A stretch of 12,812 nucleotides of DNA from DASPWW01 sp035461345 (lineage in GTDB: Bacteria > Actinomycetota > Thermoleophilia > Solirubrobacterales > 70-9), in the NCBI GenBank assembly GCA_035461345.1, contig DATHVJ010000193.1, positions 1 through 12,812 of the forward strand. Reading direction: 5' to 3'. The notes below the pieces were generated by a model that did not search any database, was not told the origin of the DNA, and worked only from the letters and a program-made list of their open reading frames with translations. Numbering within the stretch: the first letter of the stretch is position 1; each line of letters opens with the position of its first letter. A program made the translations under genes and the position numbers. Positions 5,301-12,636 of this stretch are shown in pieces.

Positions 5301-7634
5301 ATGCGTATCGCCCTCGTTACGCCGTATTCCTGGACTTACGAGGGGGGTGTCAACCGGCACGTCGAGGCGCTCGCGGAGCAGTTCATCGCCCGTGGCGACG
5401 AGGTGCGGGTGCTCGCCCCGTGGGATCCTCCCGACCGCCTCAGCCGGATGCTTCACCGTGCTCCGGCCTCGGCGCGCGCCGCTCCGGACTACCTGATCCC
5501 GCTCGGTCGCACGGTGGGCTTCGGCGCCAACGGCGCCGTCTCCAACCTCTCGCCGTCGCCCGAGGCCGTGACCAGAATGCGGCGCGAGCTGCGCGCGGGC
5601 CGCTTCGACGTCGTCCACGTGCACGAGCCGGTGGCGCCGATGGTCGGGTGGGACGTCGCCTCGTTCCGGGGCGCCCCGGTGGTCGGGACTTTCCACGCCT
5701 ACTCGACGAAGCGGGTCCCGAACGGGATCGCCAACCTGCTCGGGGCCAGGCGCAAGCTCAACTCCCTGCAGGCGCGAATCGCGGTGTCGCAGGCGGCGGC
5801 GTGGACCGGCACGCGGTGGTTCGGCGGCGAGTACACGGTGATCCCGAACGGGGTCGACGTCGACGCGCCGCCATCCGGGCCCAAGCCGCCGAGCGAGGGG
5901 CTCCGGATCGCTTTCGTGGGCCGCCCGGAGGAACGCAAGGGACTCCCGGTGCTGCTGTCCGCGTTCGAGGAGCTCGTGCGCCACCTCCCCGCGCGACTGA
6001 CCGTGATCGGCGCCGACTCGCAGGACGTCGCGCGCTACGTCGCGGATCCCGAGGTCACCGAGCACATCGAGTCCCTGGGCCGGGTCTCGGGCGACGAGCT
6101 GTGGCGCCGCCTGCACGAGGCCGACGTCCTGTGCGCCCCGTCGCTCGACGCGGAGAGCTTCGGCATGGTGTTGATCGAGGCGTTCGCCGCCGGCACGCCG
6201 GTTGTCGCCTCGGCGATCGCGGGCTACGCCGACGTCGTCACCGAGGGAGTGGACGGCGTGCTCGTGCCGCCGGCGGACCCCCAGCGCCTCGCCGAGGAGC
6301 TGCAGGCGCTCCACCTCGAGCCGCAGCGGCTCGCGGCGATGGGGTACGCCGCGCGCTCCTCGGCGCAGCGCTACGCGTGGCCGCAGATCGCGGATCGGGT
6401 GACGGACGTCTACGACCGCGCGTGGCAGGTCCCGGCGCCGGCGGGAGCGATGGAGCGTCTTGCGCGCGACAGCGGTCTCGTCCCGGGCGACGGAGGGCCG
6501 CGCCGCCCGCCGCAACGGCTGCCTTCCCTCGATCCGGCGCCCGAGCGCCGCGGGCGGCAGCGAAGTCGCGTCGCCCGTCGGATCGGCCTCGGCCTGGCGG
6601 CCGTGATCGGCCTCGGCCTCACGGCGTTGGCCGCGAACCGGATCGGGATAGACAGCGTCGTGTCGAGCGCCGTGCGCTCGAACGCGGCCTGGGTGCTGGT
6701 CGCGACCGGGCTGATGATGGCGTCGCTGTTCATGCGCGCCGCGTCGTGGTACGTGATCGCGCGGACCGCCCTTCCGCGGCGGCCGATCCGCCGCCGCGAC
6801 GTCACCTCGGCGACGATGATCGGCGTGTTGATGTCGGCGACGCTGCCGGCACGGCTCGGAGAGCCCGCGCGGGCGATGGTGTTGGCGAGGCGCACCGGAC
6901 GGATGCGGGAGACGCTCCCGGTCCTGCTCGGGACGTTGGTGTCGCAGACGGCGCTCAACCTGCTCGCGCTGGTGATGCTCGGGACCGTGATCGTCCTCTC
7001 CACCGACCTCTTCCATTCCGGGCAGAAGAAGCTGTTCGTCGCCAGCCTCGTGCCGCTGGCGCTGCTAGTCGCGTTGATCGTCGCGCCGACGCTGATGCGC
7101 GGCGGCGGGTCGGGACGGATCGCCCGCGGGCGCGAGGCGGTGCGGCGGGCCCTCGTCCGGGTGCGCAGCGGGTTGAAGGTCTTCCGCGACCCGCGTCGCG
7201 GCCCGGTCGCCGCGGGGGCCCAGCTCGGCGCCTGGGGGATCCAGCTCGCGTCGTGCTACGCGCTCTCCGTCGCGATGGGCTTCGAGGACCGGGCCGGGAT
7301 CGGCGCCTGCGCGGCCGTCCTGTTCGCCGTCAACGTGACGGCCGTCGTCCCCGCGACCCCGTCGAACATCGGCGTGTTCCAGCTAGCGGTGATCAGCGTA
7401 TTGAGCGGCGGCTTCGGGGTCGCCGCGTCGGACGCGCTCGCCTACGGCGTCATCCTGCAGGCGATCGAGATCACGACCGCCGTCGCGCTCGGCCTGCCGG
7501 CGCTGGTGCGCGAAGGCGTCACCTGGAGCGATATGCGGCTGCGGGCGCTGAGCACGGCGCCGGTTCGCCTCTCGCCCCGCCGGCAGGCGCCGCGGCGCGA
7601 AGGAGTCGGATACGGCGATGCGATACCCGGATAG
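5301..7634 (+). CDS. GT4 glycosyltransferase fused to LPG-synthase-type membrane (flippase-like) domain
   Basis: A 777-aa two-domain protein. Residues 1 to about 380 form a complete GT-B family 4 glycosyltransferase resembling mycobacterial PimA: MRIALVTPYSWTYEGGVNRH at the N-terminus, HVHEP (106-110), and the donor-site EX7E pair E285 and E293 in ESFGMVLIE. After a Pro/Arg-rich linker (about 381-422) comes a multi-pass domain of the LPG-synthase-TM family (UPF0104, AglD-like). It carries the signatures PARLGEPAR (516-524) and PATPSNIGVFQ (684-694). Family members include the MprF flippase half and proteins linked to lipid-sugar export. GT4 enzymes move sugar from a nucleotide donor to a lipid or glycan acceptor. 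The fusion therefore suggests that one chain both glycosylates a lipid and helps move it across the membrane, but acceptor and sugar are unknown. The start fits the family exactly. The upstream membrane protein is probably a partner. Confidence 0.9.
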   Translation: MRIALVTPYSWTYEGGVNRHVEALAEQFIARGDEVRVLAPWDPPDRLSRMLHRAPASARAAPDYLIPLGRTVGFGANGAVSNLSPSPEAVTRMRRELRAGRFDVVHVHEPVAPMVGWDVASFRGAPVVGTFHAYSTKRVPNGIANLLGARRKLNSLQARIAVSQAAAWTGTRWFGGEYTVIPNGVDVDAPPSGPKPPSEGLRIAFVGRPEERKGLPVLLSAFEELVRHLPARLTVIGADSQDVARYVADPEVTEHIESLGRVSGDELWRRLHEADVLCAPSLDAESFGMVLIEAFAAGTPVVASAIAGYADVVTEGVDGVLVPPADPQRLAEELQALHLEPQRLAAMGYAARSSAQRYAWPQIADRVTDVYDRAWQVPAPAGAMERLARDSGLVPGDGGPRRPPQRLPSLDPAPERRGRQRSRVARRIGLGLAAVIGLGLTALAANRIGIDSVVSSAVRSNAAWVLVATGLMMASLFMRAASWYVIARTALPRRPIRRRDVTSATMIGVLMSATLPARLGEPARAMVLARRTGRMRETLPVLLGTLVSQTALNLLALVMLGTVIVLSTDLFHSGQKKLFVASLVPLALLVALIVAPTLMRGGGSGRIARGREAVRRALVRVRSGLKVFRDPRRGPVAAGAQLGAWGIQLASCYALSVAMGFEDRAGIGACAAVLFAVNVTAVVPATPSNIGVFQLAVISVLSGGFGVAASDALAYGVILQAIEITTAVALGLPALVREGVTWSDMRLRALSTAPVRLSPRRQAPRREGVGYGDAIPG

Positions 7635-7674
7635 GCGCTGGGTCGCCGATTCTCTCTTGTAGGCTCACCCACCC

Positions 7675-9984
7675 ATGGCTCTCTCCAACGTCTCCGGCTT
7701 CCCCCGCATCGGCCCCGCACGCGAGCTGAAGTTCGCGACCGAGGGCCACTGGCGCGGCGAGGTATCCGCCGACGAGCTGCTCGAGGTCGGGCGCCGGATC
7801 CGGGTAGACAACTGGCGCTTCATGCAGGAGGCCGGGATCGAACTGATCCCGTCCAACGACTTCTCGCTCTACGACCAGGTCCTCGACGCGATCTGCCTCG
7901 TCGGCGCCGTCCCCGAGCGCTACGGGCACGGGGGCGGCCGGGTCGACCTCGACACGTACTTCGCGATGGCGCGCGGCCGCCAGGAGGGCGGGGTCGACGT
8001 GACCGCGATGGAGATGACGAAGTGGTTCGACACGAACTACCACTACATCGTCCCGGAGCTCGGGCCCGGCAACGCGTTCTCGCTGTCGAGCGACAAGCCG
8101 TTCGACGAGCACGCCGAGGCGATGCAGGAGCTGGGGCTCGACACGGTCCCGGTGCTGGTCGGCCCCGTCTCGCTGCTGCTGCTCGGAAAGGCGGCCGACG
8201 GCGTGCCCGAGGACTTCGACCGCCTCGGCCTGCTCGAGCCGCTGATCGAGGTGTACGGCGAGGTCCTCGAGCGGCTCGCCGAGCAGGGCGCGACATGGGT
8301 GCAGTTCGACGAGCCGTGCTTCGTCGAGGACCGCTCCGAGCGCGAGCTCGACGCCCTGCGCCTCGCCTACGAGGAGCTCGCGAAGGTGCAGGAGCGAACC
8401 CGGATCCTCGTCAAGACCTACTTCGACCACGTCGGCGACGCGTACGGCGTCCTTCGAGACCTCCCCGTCGAGGGCATCGGCCTCGACCTGCACCGCGGCC
8501 GCCACAACGTCGAGTTCATCGCCAACCAGGGCGGGCTCACCGACCAGACGCTGTTCGCCGGCATCGTCGACGGGCGCAACGTGTGGATCGCGGACCTCGA
8601 GCACAGCCTCGACCTGCTCGAGGGGCTGCGCGACCGCGTCGGTGAGCTCGTCGTCTCCACCTCCTGCTCGCTGCTCCACACTCCGATCGACCTCGACGCC
8701 GAGCCGGGCCTCGACGGCGAGCTGCGCTCGTGGATGGCGTTCGCGAAGCAGAAGGTCGGCGAGGTGGCGACGCTGGCGCGCGGCCTCGGCGAGGATCGCG
8801 AGGCGATCGCCGGCGAGCTCGACGCCAACGACCGCGCGCTCGAGGACCGGCGCAACTCCCATCGCACCCGCAATCCGTTCGTGCGCGAGCAGGTCGCGGC
8901 GCTGACCGATGCGGATGCCCACCGCGAGGGCTCGTTCGACGTCCGCCGCGAGGCCCAGCGCGAGCGGATCGACCTGCCGCTGTTCCCGACGACGACGATC
9001 GGGTCGTATCCGCAGACCGCCGAGATCCGGCAGGCGCGGGCGGCGCTGCGCGAGGGAGAGATCGACGAGGCCGAGTACGAGCGCCGGATGAAGTCCGAGA
9101 TCGAGCGCGTGATCCGCTTCCAGGAGGAGGTCGGGCTCGACGTGCTCGTCCACGGCGAGCCCGAGCGCAACGACATGGTCCAGTACTTCGCCGAGCAGAT
9201 GGAGGGGTACGCGTTCACTCAGAACGCGTGGGTGCAGTCGTACGGCTCCCGCTATGTCCGCCCGCCGATCCTGTACGGCGACGTCAACCGGCCGGACCCG
9301 ATGACCGTCGAGTGGACCCTGTACGCGCAGTCGCTGACGGACAAGCCCGTCAAGGGGATGCTGACCGGCCCGGTGACGATGCTGCAGTGGTCTTTCATCC
9401 GCGACGACCAGCCGCGAGCCGAGACGTGCGAGCAGCTCGCGCTCGCGATTCGCGACGAGGTCGTCGACCTCGAACAGGCCGGGATCAGCGTGATTCAGGT
9501 CGACGAGCCGGCGATCCGCGAGGGCCTGCCGCTGCGGCGCGATCGCTGGGACGACTACCTGAGGTGGGCCGTGTACAGCTTCCGGATCGCGACCTCGCCT
9601 GTCCGCGACGCAACCCAGGTTCACACCCACATGTGCTACTCGGACTTCGGCGACATCATGGAGCGGATCCAGGAGATGGACGCCGACGTGCTGCTGATCG
9701 AGGCCGCGCGGTCGCGGATGGAGCTGCTGCACGACTGGGAGCGGACCGGGTACGACAAAGAGATCGGCCCAGGCGTGTACGACATCCACTCGCCGCGCGT
9801 GCCGCCCGCCGAGGAGATGGCGGAGCTGCTGCACGCCGCCGCCAAGGTGCTGCGGGCCGATCAGCTGTGGGTGAATCCCGACTGCGGCCTCAAGACGCGC
9901 GGTTGGGAGGAGGTCGATGCCAGCCTGCGCAACATGGTGCAGGCGGCGAAGCAGCTCCGCGAGGAGCTCGTCCCGACGCAATAG
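7675..9984 (+). CDS. metE: Cobalamin-independent methionine synthase (MetE)
   Basis: A 769-aa 5-methyltetrahydropteroyltriglutamate--homocysteine methyltransferase (EC 2.1.1.14), the last step of methionine synthesis, cytoplasmic. Length and both halves match the family. The N-terminal barrel begins SGFPRIGPARELKFATEGHW, and the C-terminal catalytic barrel opens with FPTTTIGSYPQT (437-448). The zinc ligands have the same spacing as in E. coli MetE: H652 and C654 in HTHMCYSDF, E676 in LLIEAARSRMELL, and C737 in NPDCGLKTRGW. The ATG at 7675 lies 40 nt after the glycosyltransferase stop with no purine-rich SD before it (CTCACCCACCC). Leaderless or near-leaderless initiation is likely, perhaps from the weak TAGGCT -10 at 7660-7665. 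The 40-nt gap leaves no room for a cobalamin or SAM riboswitch directly upstream. Confidence 0.98.
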   Translation: MALSNVSGFPRIGPARELKFATEGHWRGEVSADELLEVGRRIRVDNWRFMQEAGIELIPSNDFSLYDQVLDAICLVGAVPERYGHGGGRVDLDTYFAMARGRQEGGVDVTAMEMTKWFDTNYHYIVPELGPGNAFSLSSDKPFDEHAEAMQELGLDTVPVLVGPVSLLLLGKAADGVPEDFDRLGLLEPLIEVYGEVLERLAEQGATWVQFDEPCFVEDRSERELDALRLAYEELAKVQERTRILVKTYFDHVGDAYGVLRDLPVEGIGLDLHRGRHNVEFIANQGGLTDQTLFAGIVDGRNVWIADLEHSLDLLEGLRDRVGELVVSTSCSLLHTPIDLDAEPGLDGELRSWMAFAKQKVGEVATLARGLGEDREAIAGELDANDRALEDRRNSHRTRNPFVREQVAALTDADAHREGSFDVRREAQRERIDLPLFPTTTIGSYPQTAEIRQARAALREGEIDEAEYERRMKSEIERVIRFQEEVGLDVLVHGEPERNDMVQYFAEQMEGYAFTQNAWVQSYGSRYVRPPILYGDVNRPDPMTVEWTLYAQSLTDKPVKGMLTGPVTMLQWSFIRDDQPRAETCEQLALAIRDEVVDLEQAGISVIQVDEPAIREGLPLRRDRWDDYLRWAVYSFRIATSPVRDATQVHTHMCYSDFGDIMERIQEMDADVLLIEAARSRMELLHDWERTGYDKEIGPGVYDIHSPRVPPAEEMAELLHAAAKVLRADQLWVNPDCGLKTRGWEEVDASLRNMVQAAKQLREELVPTQ

Positions 9985-10005
9985 GCTGCGGGTGTAGCCG
10001 GTGCC

Positions 10006-10031
10006 CGCGCGATCTGCTCGCAGATCGCGCG
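10006..10031. terminator. Perfect 11-bp hairpin between convergent metE and secreted-protein gene
   Basis: CGCGCGATCTG (10006-10016) and CAGATCGCGCG (10021-10031) are exact reverse complements around the loop CTCG. The hairpin sits 21 nt after the metE stop and 5 nt after the end of the opposing gene. It has no T-tract, but a symmetric stem between converging genes is what a shared terminator looks like in such GC-rich DNA. Confidence 0.65.
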
Positions 10032-10036
10032 TATGA

Positions 10037-10492
10037 CTACTTCCTGCGCGCGCTCCACTCGACCTCGGCCGAGCAGGACGCCGCCGATCCGTTCGAGCCG
10101 GAGCTCGTGATCGTGCCCTTGGCGCGCTTGCGCTCCAGCTTCCCCTTGACCTCGGTCGTGATGCCGACGTCGGCCCCGGGCGCCGGCAGGAACAGCGCGC
10201 GGAACTTCCCTCGCTGGTTCACCGGGGCCTTCGCGGGGGTGTCGGTGCTGAGCATGAACACGCTTCCGTCGTCGCACGAGACGTTGGCGGCGAAGCTCAG
10301 CTTCTTCACGAGCAGCTTGGTCGCCTTGAAGCTGATCGGGCAGGGGCGGGCGGTGTCGGGCGGACCGCATGCCTGCTCGGTCGTGCCCCGGTAGCTGCCC
10401 TTCTTGTAGCCCCCGCCCGCGACCGGCGCCGCGACGAGCGCGACGGCCACCACCGCGCACACCACCCCCACTGCTCCGCGTGATCTCTGCAT
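10037..10492 (-). CDS. Small secreted protein of unknown function
   Basis: A 151-aa protein I cannot assign to a named function. The N-terminus (MQRSRG, then a hydrophobic run to VAAPVAGG, about 1-26) is a clear Sec signal peptide with a likely Ala/Gly cleavage region. The mature part is small, rich in strand-like segments and very basic at its Lys/Arg clusters. It has four cysteines (QACGPP, ARPCPI, VSCDDG, ASCSAE), enough for two disulfides outside the membrane. Elements such as YKKGSYRGTTEQ, ISFKATKLLVKKLSF and GKLERKRAKGTI resemble short secreted proteins I recall in Solirubrobacterales, apparently beta-rich. I choose ATG at 10490-10492 because GGGAG lies 5 nt upstream; the GTG one codon earlier is too close to that SD. 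A minus-strand CATACT at 10531-10536 could be its -10 box. Confidence 0.8.
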   Translation of the reverse strand: MQRSRGAVGVVCAVVAVALVAAPVAGGGYKKGSYRGTTEQACGPPDTARPCPISFKATKLLVKKLSFAANVSCDDGSVFMLSTDTPAKAPVNQRGKFRALFLPAPGADVGITTEVKGKLERKRAKGTITSSGSNGSAASCSAEVEWSARRK

Positions 10493-10593
10493 CACCGCTC
10501 CCGCCAGGCTTCGATTCGGTCCTCCCCGTCAGTATGGCGAACCGCGCCCGTGCGTGTTTACCAACGATTTACGAAGGAATCATGTTCGATCCC

Positions 10594-10599
10594 TAACAT
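10594..10599 (+). promoter_or_regulatory. Possible -10 box before the small ORF
   Basis: TAACAT lies 8 nt before the ATG at 10608 in an unusually AT-rich patch (10555-10600), so transcription would start within a base or two of the ATG. No clear -35 is visible. The 115 nt between the secreted-protein start and this ATG hold only these promoter-like patches and no gene. Confidence 0.35.
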
Positions 10600-10607
10600 A
10601 CGGGCCG

Positions 10608-10805
10608 ATGACCGAAAGCAGGGGATTCGACCACGACGGCAGCGCGATGGACGAGCAGGAGGCGCTGTGGACGCGACTGTTCGCGGATTGGCTCGAGGAG
10701 CAGTCGGACCTCGTCCTTCGAGAGCTTGGGGAAGGACGCTCGAACGGCGCCGGCGTCAGCGACCGGCGAGGGCGCGCAGGCGATTCCTCAGCCCGCGGGC
10801 GTTGA
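10608..10805 (+). CDS. Small hypothetical ORF, 65 aa
   Basis: It starts MTESRGFDHDGSAMDEQEALW and continues TRLFADWLEEQSDLVLRELGEG, a plausible acidic amphipathic helix with two tryptophans. Its codons over roughly the first 45 residues show the GC-rich third positions typical of real genes here. The C-terminal third is low-complexity Arg/Gly/Asp/Ser and overlaps the 3' end of the aldehyde dehydrogenase gene by 50 nt tail to tail. There is no SD, but a -10-like TAACAT sits 8 nt upstream, matching the near-leaderless style of other starts in this window. I recognise no domain. It could be a small regulator or chance, and without homologues I cannot decide. Confidence 0.45.
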   Translation: MTESRGFDHDGSAMDEQEALWTRLFADWLEEQSDLVLRELGEGRSNGAGVSDRRGRAGDSSARGR

Positions 10806-12342
10806 CGAACCGCGAAACCGCGCCCATCAACCGGCCCTTGGCGCGCGAGTACGGGAACCACAGCGGCTCCGTCTTCGCGGCGGCGAACCGCGACACGACG
10901 AGTGACTCGGTGCGGCAGAACTTGCGGATCCCGTCCGGGCTCCACCGCGACCCTATGCCGGACTCCTTCCACCCGCCCATCGGGACGTCGTACGCGAGGT
11001 AGTTGACGAGCACGTCGTTGACGTTGCAGGCCCCGCTCTCCAGCCTGCGCGCCACGGCCTCGGCGTACTTCCGGCCTCCAAACACCGACGCCGACAGCCC
11101 GTAGGGAGAGTCGTTCGCGAGCCGCACCGCCTCGTCGGCGTCGCGCACCCTCATCACCGGGATCACCGGGCCGAAGGTTTCCTCGCGCATGATCTTCATC
11201 GAGTGGTCGACGTCGACGAGGACCGTGGGTTCGAAGAAGTCCCCGCTTCCGTCGCGGCGCTTGCCGCCGGTCACGATCCTGGCGCCCTTCTCGACCGCGT
11301 CGCGCACGTGGTCTTCGACGACCTCGACCTGCGTCGGCGTCATCATCGCCCCGACCTCGTGCGTGAACGGAGGCCGGTCGGGCCCCTGGCGCAGGCTTTT
11401 CACCCGCTCGGTGAGCCGGGCGAGGAACTCGTCGTACACGGGCCCGGTCGCGTACACGCGCTCGACCGAGATGCATATCTGGCCCGAGTTGGCGAGCCCG
11501 CCCCACGCCGCGCCGTTGGCCGCCCGCTCGGGATCGGCGTCCTCGAGCACGATCATCGGGTCCTTGCCCCCGAGCTCGAGGCTCACCGGGGTCAGCGTCT
11601 CCGCGGCCTGCGCCATGACCTTCTTGCCGGTGGCGACCGAGCCGGTGAAGTGCACGAAGTCGACCTCGTCGACGACCGCGGATCCGCATTCCCCGAGGCC
11701 GTTGACGACCTGGATCACGTCCGGCCCGCCGACCTCCTCGCGCCATCCCCTGACGAGCTCGAGCGGCGACAGCGGCGTGAACTCGGACGGTTTCATCAGC
11801 ACGGCGCAGCCCGCGGCAAGCGCTGGGATCGCGTCGCCGACCGACAGCAGGAGCGGGAAGTTCCACGGTGCAATCACGCCGACGAGCGGGAACGGACGGT
11901 AGGTGACGGTGAGCGACTTCACCTTCAGCAGCGGGTTGTGGGCCTTGACGTGCTCGTCGGCGAGCATGCTCGCCGAGTTGACGCCGTAGTAGTTGATCGC
12001 GTCGGCCAGTCCGGGGGTCTCCAGCGACGCGTCCTGGCGGACCTTGCCGGTCTCGCGCTCGAGCACGTCGGCGATCGCGTCCGTGTTGACGAGCATCCAG
12101 TCGCGCCACCGGCCGAGCAGCTCGTAGCGGGCCGCGTGTCCGAGCGCCTCCCAGGCCGGCTGGGCGGCCCGCGCCCTCTCCGCCGCGGCGCGAACCTCGG
12201 CCGGCCCGTCGATCGGGACGGACGCGATCACCGAGCCGTCGGCCGGGTTGCGTACCTCGAAGCTCGGCGGCGAGGGCCGTGTGCCGTTTCCGTCGACGGC
12301 GTCCTCGGGCGCGGTACGAGGGGGCTCGGTCCCGCTCTCCAT
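10756..12342 (-). CDS. Aldehyde dehydrogenase, GabD2-like (succinate-semialdehyde dehydrogenase type)
   Basis: A 528-aa NAD(P)-dependent aldehyde dehydrogenase with all catalytic parts: VIAPWNFPL, which includes the oxyanion-hole Asn, the cofactor loop FTGSVATGKKV, general base E256 in LELGGKDP, and nucleophile C290 in NSGQICISVERVY. The 34-residue spacing between the last two is standard. The C-terminal half has EETFGPVIPV and PMGGWKESGIGSR. QICISVERVY and the long region before the cofactor loop resemble mycobacterial GabD2, so oxidation of succinate semialdehyde or a similar aldehyde is the best guess. Substrate is not readable from sequence. The N-terminal 28 residues are a Pro/Glu/Gly-rich extension, and the C-terminus is a basic tail (NARGLRNRLRALAGR). 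The ATG at 12340-12342 has only a weak AGG 3 nt upstream. It stands alone, between the small ORF and a sugar dehydrogenase remnant. Confidence 0.93.
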   Translation of the reverse strand: MESGTEPPRTAPEDAVDGNGTRPSPPSFEVRNPADGSVIASVPIDGPAEVRAAAERARAAQPAWEALGHAARYELLGRWRDWMLVNTDAIADVLERETGKVRQDASLETPGLADAINYYGVNSASMLADEHVKAHNPLLKVKSLTVTYRPFPLVGVIAPWNFPLLLSVGDAIPALAAGCAVLMKPSEFTPLSPLELVRGWREEVGGPDVIQVVNGLGECGSAVVDEVDFVHFTGSVATGKKVMAQAAETLTPVSLELGGKDPMIVLEDADPERAANGAAWGGLANSGQICISVERVYATGPVYDEFLARLTERVKSLRQGPDRPPFTHEVGAMMTPTQVEVVEDHVRDAVEKGARIVTGGKRRDGSGDFFEPTVLVDVDHSMKIMREETFGPVIPVMRVRDADEAVRLANDSPYGLSASVFGGRKYAEAVARRLESGACNVNDVLVNYLAYDVPMGGWKESGIGSRWSPDGIRKFCRTESLVVSRFAAAKTEPLWFPYSRAKGRLMGAVSRFVNARGLRNRLRALAGR

Positions 12343-12383
12343 CGGCCTGCCGGGACTCTATCTGGGGCGGGAGAGCGGCGGGG

Positions 12384-12636
12384 TCAGCCCCGCTGGACGA
12401 GCACGAACACTCTTCCCGAGCTGGCCGACGCGTAGTACACGCGGCCCGACGCGTCCTCGCCGAACGTGGCAGACCGGGCTGCGCCGACCATGAGATCCCT
12501 GGCGATCGGTGAAGCACGCGTAGAGCCGCCTGCTTGTCGCGTAGTCGGGCGCGAACGCGACCGAGAACAGACCCCGCTCGCCGTCGCAGCACGAGACCCG
12601 CGGCGTGATGTTCAAGACGAGAGCAGTTCGGCGGCC
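12384..12636 (-). pseudogene. Decayed, internally deleted PQQ-dependent sugar dehydrogenase-like copy
   Basis: Starting right after the stop of the neighbouring dehydrogenase and in the same frame, the minus strand reads VLNITPRVSCCDGERGLF, then SVAFAPDYATSRRLYACFTDRQG. This is the N-terminal blade region of glucose/sorbosone dehydrogenase-like beta-propellers. After roughly 30 nt a different frame gives TFGEDASGRVYYASASSG, then RVFVLVQRG and TGA (12384-12386), the C-terminal end of the same family. The central propeller (normally more than 200 residues) is missing, the frame is shifted, and the signal peptide and first residues are absent. No single ORF covers both pieces. I read this as the remnant of a second, once tandem, paralogue. 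A sequencing or assembly error could explain the frameshift but not the large deletion. Confidence 0.75.

Noticed and set aside
7635..7674. Cobalamin or SAM riboswitch before metE
   Set aside because: Only 40 nt separate the genes and no B12-box or SAM-motif sequence is visible.
5285..7729. Plus-strand ORF of 814 codons and the minus-strand 572-codon ORF over the GT-flippase gene
   Set aside because: Both are out-of-frame shadows rich in Arg/Ala/Gly. The 5301-7634 frame contains intact GT4 and membrane-domain motifs.
7519..9981. Long minus-strand ORF of 820 codons opposite metE
   Set aside because: It mirrors metE almost exactly. metE has all zinc ligands and family motifs, and the antisense product shows no recognisable motif.
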